Shown here: positions 7,380-13,124 of the stretch, piece by piece
Layout of the letters: every line of letters starts with the position of its first letter
Numbering within the stretch: the first letter of the stretch is position 1
Assembly: GCA_003520925.1 (NCBI GenBank)
Contig: DOTV01000200.1
Location: forward strand, 13,690 to 26,813
Direction: 5' to 3'
DNA: 13,124 nt
From: Bacteroidales bacterium
Lineage (GTDB): Bacteria > Bacteroidota > Bacteroidia > Bacteroidales > VadinHA17
Program-made: the position numbers and the translations under genes
Notes under the pieces: generated by a model
The model's input: only the letters and a program-made list of their open reading frames with translations
Databases searched by the model: none
What the model was told of the DNA's origin: nothing

Positions 7380-7445
7380 TTAAAGTTATACTTCACACAC
7401 TCCAAACTTTACATCACTTTAAGTACTGTTTCATCACAAAATCCC

Positions 7446-7453
7446 TAATTTTG
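7446..7453 (+). promoter_or_regulatory. Bacteroidota -7 box for the DUF5063-exonuclease-methyltransferase operon
   Basis: TAATTTTG is a perfect TAnnTTTG match, 18 bases before the ATG at 7471. No clear -33 TTG is seen at normal spacing. Initiation would fall near 7457-7460, giving a leader of about 10-14 bases. That leader would start at or just before a minimal ATG-AAT-TTG-AAA-TGA frame (7460-7474), whose stop overlaps the ATG-ATG start pair of the main gene. Confidence 0.6.
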
Positions 7454-7470
7454 CAGGTCATGAATTTGAA

Positions 7471-8094
7471 ATGATGAAAAAAGAGACCGACCCGGTATAT
7501 TCAAGAAATGTTGTTGAATTTACAGCCGCTGCCATAGAATTCTGCAAATATGCAGAACATGCAGCTGAAATGAAGGGTGATGAGCTGCTTAAGATACTTC
7601 AGCGAATACTCCCATACTTATATTTAAAAGCCTCCCTTCTGCCGGCACTTGATCCTTATTTTGAGGATGGTAATGAGAAATTTGTGACTGAATCGGACTG
7701 GTTTAAAATCCATGACACGCTTCGGGAGAAATTCGGAACTGCCGATGATTATCTTGAGGTATTTGATGAGAAAATAAATGAATCAGATGGTCCGCTTGTT
7801 TTAAGCATCTCGGAGAATATGGCCGATATCTATCAGGATCTCAAGGATTTTCTTCTGCTATATCAGACAGGCACCCAGGAGGTAATGAACGATGCGGTCT
7901 GGGAATGCAGGCAGAATTTTGAGACTTTCTGGGGACAGAAACTTACAAATTCCCTAAGGGCAATTCATAAATTCATTTATTCAGGAGATGAGATCGGTAA
8001 GATCGAAATGGAAGACGTTAACGGCGAAGAAAGAAATACTTCCGACTGGTTTATAACGCGCAGGCAAAAGGAGATTAGAAATAATGGCAAATAA
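7471..8094 (+). CDS. DUF5063-family protein
   Basis: This is a 207-residue, acidic, mostly helical protein without signal peptide or membrane segment, so probably cytosolic. It is rich in Asp/Glu and aromatic residues (for example DWFKIHDTLREKFG near 88-101, and NFETFWGQKL near 149-158). I recognise it as the DUF5063 type found in Bacteroidota; no catalytic motif is visible and the function is unknown to me. The start is one of two adjacent ATGs (7471 or 7474), and no Shine-Dalgarno site is clear. Its last 11 bases overlap the start of a 3'-5' exonuclease gene, and that gene overlaps an rRNA methyltransferase gene in the same way, so the three are very likely co-transcribed. The context suggests a link to RNA metabolism, which is inference only. 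Confidence 0.85.
   Translation: MMKKETDPVYSRNVVEFTAAAIEFCKYAEHAAEMKGDELLKILQRILPYLYLKASLLPALDPYFEDGNEKFVTESDWFKIHDTLREKFGTADDYLEVFDEKINESDGPLVLSISENMADIYQDLKDFLLLYQTGTQEVMNDAVWECRQNFETFWGQKLTNSLRAIHKFIYSGDEIGKIEMEDVNGEERNTSDWFITRRQKEIRNNGK
8067..8073 (+). promoter_or_regulatory. Shine-Dalgarno site of the exonuclease gene, inside the DUF5063 gene
   Basis: AAAGGAG ends 10 bases before the ATG at 8084. It is one of the few strong ribosome sites in the window and supports that start, although the start lies inside the preceding coding region. Confidence 0.6.
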
Positions 8095-8671
8095 CAGATA
8101 TGCTGAATCGATAACGGCTGATGAGCTTGAAAAATGCGATTTGTCGTGGTTCAAAGGTGAGATATTGCTTATAGAGGATATGAACTCCTTTAATGAAACA
8201 TTTCCAAGGCTTCTGGGATCGGAAGTTCTGGGATTTGATACTGAAACAAGGCCATCATTTAAAAAGGGACGGAAAAACAAAGTTTCACTTATCCAGCTTG
8301 CAAATGAAAAGCTTGCCTGTCTGATCAGGATAAACAGGGTAGGGATACCTCCTGAACTGGCAGCACTTCTTGCCAATGAAGATGTAATCAAAGCCGGGGT
8401 GGCAGTTCATGATGATATTCGGTTCCTTAAAAGGGTCAAAGGATTTAATCCTTCAGGCTTTGTAGATCTTCAGAAGTTTGTCAGGGATTATGGTATCCAG
8501 GTGTCAGGATTAAAAAAACTATCAGCTATCGTTCTTGGATTTAAGATCTCAAAACGTCAGCAGGTTACCGACTGGGAAGCAGAACAGTTAACAGATGCCC
8601 AAAAAGTATACGCGGCAACGGATGCCTGGGTGTGTCATCAGATTTACAGAAAGCTCATAAATGGGAACTAA
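8084..8671 (+). CDS. DEDDy-type 3'-5' exonuclease (RNase D / WRN-exonuclease family)
   Basis: The 195-residue protein is a single exonuclease domain that removes nucleotides from 3' ends using two metal ions. Exo I is GFDTETRP with D52 and E54; the following KVSLIQLA strand is typical of WRN-like members. Exo II is in GVAVHDDIRFLKR (D110 or D111, the second aligning better with the WRN group). Exo III is YAATDA (Y176, D180), making it DEDDy. All four acidic residues and the Tyr are present, so it should be active. There is no helicase or HRDC domain, unlike WRN or full-length RNase D. The substrate, RNA or DNA, cannot be told; the neighbouring rRNA methyltransferase favours RNA. It overlaps both neighbours by 11 bases. 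Confidence 0.93.
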   Translation: MANNRYAESITADELEKCDLSWFKGEILLIEDMNSFNETFPRLLGSEVLGFDTETRPSFKKGRKNKVSLIQLANEKLACLIRINRVGIPPELAALLANEDVIKAGVAVHDDIRFLKRVKGFNPSGFVDLQKFVRDYGIQVSGLKKLSAIVLGFKISKRQQVTDWEAEQLTDAQKVYAATDAWVCHQIYRKLINGN

Positions 8672-9839
8672 AATAGTCCTTAAATCAGGAAAGGAACAAT
8701 CAATCCGAAGATACCATCCATGGGTCTTTTCAGGAGCAATTAAAAAGATTTACGGGGAACCTCTTGAAGGCGACATTGTAACAGTATTTGACAATAATAA
8801 TGAATTTCTGGCAGTAGGTCACTATCAGCCTGGGTCAATTGCCGTCAGGATCCTTTCATTTGAAGATATTGAACCGGACAGTGAATTTTTCAGGGAGAGA
8901 ATAAATAGCGCAATTGATTTCAGAAGATCAATGGGATTGATTGATAATGATTCTGTTAATGTATTCAGACTGGTCCATGGCGAAGGTGACAATCTCCCAG
9001 GTTTGATAGTTGACTTTTACAACGGTGTGATAGTTATGCAATCGCATTCGGTTGGTATGTATAAGATCAGGAAAGAAATTGCCAGGATTTTATCTGAATT
9101 ATTAGGCGAAAGAATAATAGCTGTTTATGATAAAAGTGAATCGACGATTCCATTTAAGGCAGAGATCGCAGCGAAAAACGAGTTCTTATCCGGAGAATCG
9201 GAACCTGTAGTGGTAACCGAAAACGGATTTAAATTCAGGATTGACTGGACCACCGGTCAGAAAACGGGATTTTTTATTGATCAGCGTGAGAACAGAAAGA
9301 TGCTTAGTGACTATACAAAAGGAAAGAGCGTTCTAAACATGTTCGGATATACAGGCGGTTTCTCTGTTTACGCAATGAAGGATGCAGGGCTTGTGCACAG
9401 TGTCGACAGCTCAGCATCAGCCACGGCGCTGGCCGATGAGAATGTAAGGCTTAATTTCGGCGATGACAGCCGGCACACATCTTTTCAGGTGGATGCCTTT
9501 GAATTTCTGAATGACATTAAAGATAAATACGATCTGATAATTCTTGATCCACCTGCATTTGCAAAGCACAACAATGTACTGACTAATGCACTTCAGGGAT
9601 ATAAAAGGCTGAATATGAAGGCAATTGAACAGATAAGGCCTGGTGGTATCATCTTTACTTTCTCATGTTCACAGGTAGTAACCAGGGAAAATTTCAGAAA
9701 ATCGGTTTTTGCCGCAGCTGCCAATACAGGTAGAAATGTCAGGATTCTTCACCAGATGAGCCAGCCTCCCGATCATCCCGTTAATATTTATCATCCTGAG
9801 AGTGAGTATCTGAAGGGATTGGTGCTGTATGTTGAGTAG
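8661..9839 (+). CDS. rlmI: Class I SAM-dependent rRNA methyltransferase (RlmI-like, PUA domain)
   Basis: The 392 residues match the RlmI (YccW, COG1092) family, whose E. coli member makes 5-methylcytosine in 23S rRNA. An N-terminal PUA RNA-binding domain covers about 1-73 (HPWVFSGAI near 19-27, GHYQPGSIAVRIL near 53-65). A central region ends with GQKTGFFIDQREN (199-211). The Rossmann methyltransferase domain has the SAM motif NMFGYTGGFS (226-235), the acidic loop VDSS, DPPAF (296-300) and the SCS motif at 335-337, whose Cys is the expected nucleophile of m5C enzymes. The start ATG at 8661 lies in an 11-base overlap with the exonuclease stop, implying coupling. It is the last gene of the operon and is followed by an inverted-repeat element. 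The family is sure; the exact target base is assumed from the family. Confidence 0.93.
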   Translation: MGTKIVLKSGKEQSIRRYHPWVFSGAIKKIYGEPLEGDIVTVFDNNNEFLAVGHYQPGSIAVRILSFEDIEPDSEFFRERINSAIDFRRSMGLIDNDSVNVFRLVHGEGDNLPGLIVDFYNGVIVMQSHSVGMYKIRKEIARILSELLGERIIAVYDKSESTIPFKAEIAAKNEFLSGESEPVVVTENGFKFRIDWTTGQKTGFFIDQRENRKMLSDYTKGKSVLNMFGYTGGFSVYAMKDAGLVHSVDSSASATALADENVRLNFGDDSRHTSFQVDAFEFLNDIKDKYDLIILDPPAFAKHNNVLTNALQGYKRLNMKAIEQIRPGGIIFTFSCSQVVTRENFRKSVFAAAANTGRNVRILHQMSQPPDHPVNIYHPESEYLKGLVLYVE

Positions 9840-9881
9840 AATGTGAATAAAGGAATACTTTGTTATGTACTCATCCCCCTG

Positions 9882-9911
9882 CCCCCTTCTCTGCCGGAGC
9901 AAAGAAGGGGG
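9882..9911. repeat. Left hairpin of the element
   Basis: CCCCCTTCT (9882-9890) pairs perfectly with AGAAGGGGG (9903-9911) across a 12-base loop. On the plus strand it is followed by TTAAACC, not a T run, so it is not a classic intrinsic terminator for the methyltransferase operon. Confidence 0.8.
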
Positions 9912-9935
9912 TTAAACCACTGTAATTCAATAATC

Positions 9936-9964
9936 TCCCCCTCTTTACAAAGTAGAGAGGGGGA
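9936..9964. repeat. Right hairpin of the element
   Basis: Thirteen positions pair (9936-9948 with 9952-9964) around an AAA loop, with a single T/G wobble. It is the most stable-looking hairpin in the window. Confidence 0.85.
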
Positions 9965-10043
9965 TTAAGGGGGTGAGTACATGCGGGCAGAAAGGTGATA
10001 CTATAAATTAGATCTATCTTGATATCTTAATTGATTACACAAT

Positions 10044-12185
10044 ATGAGCTCAGATAAAAACATTATCCTTATTGCAAGAAAGCTTGGCCTTCATGAATGG
10101 CAGGTTGAGAATACGATCCGCCTGATGGATGATGGTGCAACCATCCCATTCATAAGCCGTTACAGGAAGGAGATGACCGGTACTCTTGATGAGGTTAAGC
10201 TGCTTCAAATAAAAGATGAATACCAGAGGCTTAAAGATCTTGATTCACGTCGTGAAGCTGTAATAAAATCAATCATGGAACAGGAAAAGATGACTCCTGA
10301 ACTAATGACAAAGATTGAAGCAGCTCTTACAATGGCAGAACTTGAAGATATTTATCTTCCTTTCAGACCCAGGCGAAGGACACGTGCAACAATCGCCAGG
10401 GAGAAAGGACTGGAACCGCTCGCACTGTTAATTATGGAGCAGAAAGAACGGGATCCGCATCATAAAGCTGAAGAGTTCCTGAAAGATGATGTTAAAAATG
10501 TCGAAGAGGCTATTGCCGGAGCCTGCGATATTATCGCAGAGTGGATAAGTGAGGATGAAAAGGCCAGACGACAACTGAGACGACTTTTTGAGAAAGAAGC
10601 AATTATTTTTTCAAAAGTTGTAAAAGGGAAGGAACAGGAAGGAATAAAATTCAGTGATTATTATGAATGGTCGGAGCCTTTGAAAAAGTGTCCTTCACAC
10701 AGACTACTTGCAATGAGAAGGGGGGAGGATGAAGGATTCCTCAGACTTACAATCGAACCTGACGGTAAAAACGCACTTGATATACTTAATTCAATTTTTA
10801 TAATAGGCACAAACGATTCTTCGTACCTGGTTAGAGAAGCAGTAAATGATAGCTGGAAGAGACTGCTTTCTTCATCGATGGAAACAGAATTCAGGAATAT
10901 TTCAAAAGAAAAGGCTGATGAGGAAGCAATTGCAGTTTTCGCAGATAACCTGAAGCAGCTATTGCTTGCATCTCCGCTTGGGGAGAAAAATGTCCTCGCA
11001 ATTGATCCCGGATTCAGAACAGGATGTAAGATTGTCTGTCTCGACCGGCAGGGTATTCTTCTTCACAATGAGACAATTTACCCGCATCCGCCTCAGAACG
11101 AGACAGCTATGTCGATAAAGAAAATTCTGTCGCTTGTGAATGCCTACAGGATTGAGGCAATAGCAATCGGAAACGGAACTGCCAGCCGGGAGACCGAGGA
11201 TTTTATCAAGTGGGTTAAATTTGATAAGGATATCCAGGTTTTTATTGTAAGCGAAGCAGGGGCATCAATTTACTCTGCGTCAAAAGTTGCCCGAGATGAA
11301 TTTCCCGACTATGATGTGACTGTCAGAGGTGCGGTTTCAATAGGAAGACGACTTATGGATCCGCTTGCTGAGCTTGTAAAGATCGATCCTAAATCGATCG
11401 GAGTCGGTCAGTATCAGCATGATGTTGATCAGCAGAAGCTTCAGAATTCTCTCGATGAGGTTGTGATGAGCTGTGTTAATGGAGTAGGGGTGGAAGTGAA
11501 TACGGCGAGCAAACACCTTCTCACTTACGTTTCGGGACTTGGTCCCCAGCTGGCTCAGAATATTGTCGATTACCGGACGGAAAACGGTCCGTTTAATTCA
11601 AGATCAGAGTTAATGAAGGTTAAAAGGATGGGCGCTAAGGCTTTCGAACAAGGTGCCGGATTTCTCAGGATACGTAATGCTGAAAATCCTCTCGACTCGA
11701 GTGCGGTTCATCCCGAGAGCTATAGTGTTGTTGAAAGGATGGCGAAGGATCTCAGATGTGATGTCAGGGAACTTATGACAAACGAAAGCAAACGCAGGGA
11801 CATAAAACCGGAGAATTATATTACGCCCTCAGTCGGGTTGCCGACTTTGAAAGATATACTGGAGGAGCTTTCAAGGCCCGGCCGGGATCCACGGTCAAAA
11901 ATTAAGGAATTCAGTTTTGCAGATATTCATACAATGGAAGATCTGACTCCCGGAATGATTGTTCCCGGAATTGTAACAAATGTTACAAAATTCGGAGCCT
12001 TTATCGATATCGGTATCAAACAGGACGGCCTGGTTCATATTTCCAATATGAGTAATAGTTATGTATCAGATCCTTCAAAGGTTGTGAAACTTCATCAGCA
12101 GGTAATGGTGAAGGTGCTCGATGTGGATATTGAAAGAAAAAGGATACAACTTTCAATGAAAGGTGTTGATTTAAAGAGGGACTAA
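10044..12185 (+). CDS. tex: Tex-family RNA-binding transcription accessory protein
   Basis: Tex is a cytosolic nucleic-acid-binding protein related to eukaryotic Spt6 and linked to transcription and RNA handling. The 713-residue protein has the family order: an N-terminal helical Tex domain with IPFISRYRKEMTG near 33-45 and IYLPFRPRRRTRATIAREKGLEPL near 107-130 (motif read in parts), a YqgF/RNase H-like domain starting at AIDPGFRTG (D321) and including IGNGTASRETE, a helix-hairpin-helix region from about 482 (GLGPQLAQNIVDYR), and a C-terminal S1 domain at about 634-707 (GIVTNVTKFGAFIDIG, GLVHISN). The family lengths I know are 710-790, so it is complete. No Shine-Dalgarno site precedes the ATG. 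Upstream is only a weak TATCTTG (10015-10021) as a -7 candidate. It appears to be a single-gene unit. Confidence 0.97.
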   Translation: MSSDKNIILIARKLGLHEWQVENTIRLMDDGATIPFISRYRKEMTGTLDEVKLLQIKDEYQRLKDLDSRREAVIKSIMEQEKMTPELMTKIEAALTMAELEDIYLPFRPRRRTRATIAREKGLEPLALLIMEQKERDPHHKAEEFLKDDVKNVEEAIAGACDIIAEWISEDEKARRQLRRLFEKEAIIFSKVVKGKEQEGIKFSDYYEWSEPLKKCPSHRLLAMRRGEDEGFLRLTIEPDGKNALDILNSIFIIGTNDSSYLVREAVNDSWKRLLSSSMETEFRNISKEKADEEAIAVFADNLKQLLLASPLGEKNVLAIDPGFRTGCKIVCLDRQGILLHNETIYPHPPQNETAMSIKKILSLVNAYRIEAIAIGNGTASRETEDFIKWVKFDKDIQVFIVSEAGASIYSASKVARDEFPDYDVTVRGAVSIGRRLMDPLAELVKIDPKSIGVGQYQHDVDQQKLQNSLDEVVMSCVNGVGVEVNTASKHLLTYVSGLGPQLAQNIVDYRTENGPFNSRSELMKVKRMGAKAFEQGAGFLRIRNAENPLDSSAVHPESYSVVERMAKDLRCDVRELMTNESKRRDIKPENYITPSVGLPTLKDILEELSRPGRDPRSKIKEFSFADIHTMEDLTPGMIVPGIVTNVTKFGAFIDIGIKQDGLVHISNMSNSYVSDPSKVVKLHQQVMVKVLDVDIERKRIQLSMKGVDLKRD

Positions 12186-12271
12186 AAAGGTGAAAAACCG
12201 AACTCAAATAACTGCTCATCATTATACCGTAACAAATTAAAATCATTTACCTTAAGAGCTTCGTTTCTTAT

Positions 12272-12279
12272 TAATTTTA
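12272..12279 (+). promoter_or_regulatory. Weak -7 box candidate for the oligopeptidase gene
   Basis: TAATTTTA is one mismatch from TAnnTTTG and lies 12 bases before the ATG at 12292. The gap from tex (12186-12291) otherwise shows nothing I can support: no clear terminator hairpin and no other promoter. Confidence 0.3.
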
Positions 12280-12291
12280 ATATACCTCACC

Positions 12292-13124
12292 ATGCGAAAA
12301 ATCAAGATTCTGCCGGTTCTTTTAATTACAGTAGTTTTATTTGCTTGCTCCGAAAAGAAGATAATAAAACCTCCTGTTGCTGAAAAAAACCCCCACCAAC
12401 TCTACGACAACCGAATTGACAATTATTTCTGGATGCGGCTGAGTGATAATCAGAAAACTGCCGCTGTCCCGGATGAACAGACTAATAAGGTGCTTGATTA
12501 CCTTAAAAAAGAGAATGAGTACGAAAAAGCAATGATGAAGCATACTGAAGATCTTCAGAAAACACTTTATAATGAAATGGTGGGAAGAATAAAGAAGGAT
12601 GATGAATCGGTCCCTTATCTTGAAAACGGGTACTATTATTATTCAAAATACTCTGAAGGAAAGGAATATCCTATCCATTACCGGAAAAAAAGCTCGCCGG
12701 ATGCTCCTGAAGAAATAATCCTTGATGAAAATAAACTGGCTGAGGGACAGGAGTTTTGTTCGGTAGGTGAGCTTAGCATTACACGTGATGGCAGACTCCT
12801 TGCTTACAGTATCGATACTGTTAGCCGGAGGCAGTATGATATTTATTTCGTCGATCTTGAAACAGGGAAACTTCTTCCCGAAACAATTGACTCCGTTGCT
12901 GGCCAGATGGTATGGGCAGCCGACGGAAAGACTCTTTTTTATACCGGAAAAGATCCGAAGACTCTACGGGAAGATAAGATCTTACGTCATACGCTGGGTG
13001 AAAATATTATAAGCGATGATACTGTTTACCTTGAACCTGACGAAACATTCAACGTCTCTTTGTTTGAGACAAAGAGTAAAAAATTCATAGTTATTCAATC
13101 GGAGCAGACTCTTACAACTGAAGC
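12292..13124 (+). CDS. ptrB: Oligopeptidase B, serine peptidase family S9A, predicted lipoprotein (partial, N-terminal part)
   Basis: The frame opens at ATG 12292 and runs off the window with 277 codons read. Oligopeptidase B cleaves short peptides after Arg and Lys; the visible part is the N-terminal arm and the start of the beta-propeller that restricts access to the active site, while the Ser-Asp-His catalytic domain lies past the edge. Family landmarks are DNRIDNYFWMRL (39-50), VLDYLKKENEYEKAMM, PYLENGYYYYSKYSEGKEYPI, LSITRDGRLLAYSID, SRRQYDIYFVDLETG and FYTGKDPKTLREDKILRHTLG, which follow the E. coli enzyme almost block by block. Residues 1-19 form a lipoprotein signal ending in V-L-F-A-C (Cys19), so export and membrane anchoring are predicted, unlike the cytosolic E. 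coli protein. No Shine-Dalgarno site is seen. Confidence 0.92.
   Translation, partial: MRKIKILPVLLITVVLFACSEKKIIKPPVAEKNPHQLYDNRIDNYFWMRLSDNQKTAAVPDEQTNKVLDYLKKENEYEKAMMKHTEDLQKTLYNEMVGRIKKDDESVPYLENGYYYYSKYSEGKEYPIHYRKKSSPDAPEEIILDENKLAEGQEFCSVGELSITRDGRLLAYSIDTVSRRQYDIYFVDLETGKLLPETIDSVAGQMVWAADGKTLFYTGKDPKTLREDKILRHTLGENIISDDTVYLEPDETFNVSLFETKSKKFIVIQSEQTLTTE

Larger units (their letters stand above)
7327..7411. promoter_or_regulatory. Divergent regulatory region with three TAAAGTT boxes around two dyads
   Basis: TAAAGTTA occurs at 7327-7334 and again at 7381-7388 in the same orientation, and its complement AACTTTA occurs at 7405-7411. The first two flank the dyads at 7347-7359 and 7364-7379. 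Read on the minus strand, the first copy is TAACTTTA, one mismatch from a TAnnTTTG -7 box for the DUF1080 gene. The whole gap between the divergent genes is 7296-7470; nothing else stands out in it except the -7 box at 7446. Confidence 0.4.
9865..9983. repeat. 119-base REPIN/MITE-like element: two inverted C-rich hairpin modules
   Basis: The ends are near-perfect inverted repeats: ATGTACTCA-T-CCCCCT at 9865-9880 and AGGGGGTGAGTACAT at 9968-9982, differing by one extra T. Each half continues into its own hairpin (9882-9911 and 9936-9964). Read outward to inward on their own strands, both halves follow the same plan: ATGTACTCA, C5T, a short spacer, CCCCCT(T)CTCT, a loop, AAAGA(A/G)GGGGG. The element is thus two diverged copies of one module facing each other. 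No open reading frame or target-site duplication is evident. It lies between an operon end and tex, so its hairpins may also stop transcription. Confidence 0.8.

Noticed and set aside
7296..7470. A riboswitch or small RNA gene in the divergent gap
   Set aside because: The region is AT-rich with palindromes but shows no recognisable aptamer, extended RNA fold or terminator.
9669..9902. A 77-codon minus-strand frame overlapping the methyltransferase end and the repeat element
   Set aside because: It is antisense to conserved coding sequence and runs into the inverted-repeat element; there is no recognisable product or start signal.
9865..9983. A classic rho-independent terminator for the methyltransferase operon
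   Set aside because: Neither hairpin is followed by a T run on the plus strand, and the outer inverted ends are unexplained by a terminator; a mobile or dispersed element fits better.
12337..13012. Open frames on the minus strand (12337-12543) and in another plus frame (12767-13012)
   Set aside because: Both fall within the clearly conserved oligopeptidase B reading frame that begins at 12292.

Overview
The window looks like ordinary chromosome from a member of the Bacteroidota, most likely order Bacteroidales. Four things point there: the gene families (DUF5063, two-domain DUF1080 lipoprotein, a guaB run followed by parvulin genes), weak or absent Shine-Dalgarno sites at most starts, -7 boxes of the TAnnTTTG type (clear at 4010 and 7446), and lipoprotein signals with little charge after the cysteine. 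Base composition is AT-rich to moderate and even throughout. I see no sign of a prophage, plasmid, integrase or defence island, and no rRNA, tRNA or CRISPR array.

Layout. (1) Bases 1-3943, minus strand: guaB (IMP dehydrogenase), then after a 20-base gap a 658-residue periplasmic peptidyl-prolyl isomerase with two parvulin domains, then, overlapping it by 8 bases, a second SurA/PpiC-like lipoprotein that runs off the left edge. This is one likely operon, coupling GTP synthesis with envelope protein folding. (2) Bases 4021-5943, plus strand: a RecQ-family helicase divergent from guaB, with about 200 residues between the helicase core and the zinc site. (3) Bases 5944-6026: the convergent junction with the next gene, holding a small hairpin and a heptanucleotide tandem repeat. 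(4) Bases 6024-7295, minus strand: a lipoprotein with two DUF1080 (3-keto-disaccharide hydrolase-like) domains. (5) Bases 7296-7470: a divergent intergenic region with a 16-base perfect palindrome, a second dyad, three TAAAGTT boxes and a good -7 box. (6) Bases 7471-9839, plus strand: a tightly overlapped operon of a DUF5063 protein, a DEDDy 3'-5' exonuclease and an RlmI-like rRNA methyltransferase. (7) Bases 9840-10043: a 119-base element made of two inverted copies of a C-rich hairpin module (REPIN/MITE-like). (8) Bases 10044-12185: tex, an S1-domain transcription accessory protein. (9) Bases 12292-13124: the first third or so of an oligopeptidase B predicted to be a lipoprotein, cut by the right edge.

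Most genes are housekeeping (nucleotide synthesis, DNA repair, RNA processing, protein folding and turnover). I did not find a convincing new multi-gene system. The most interesting items are the palindromic REPIN-like element at 9865-9983, the RecQ domain layout, the operator-like cluster at 7327-7411, and two near-identical 11-base gene overlaps in the 7471-9839 operon.
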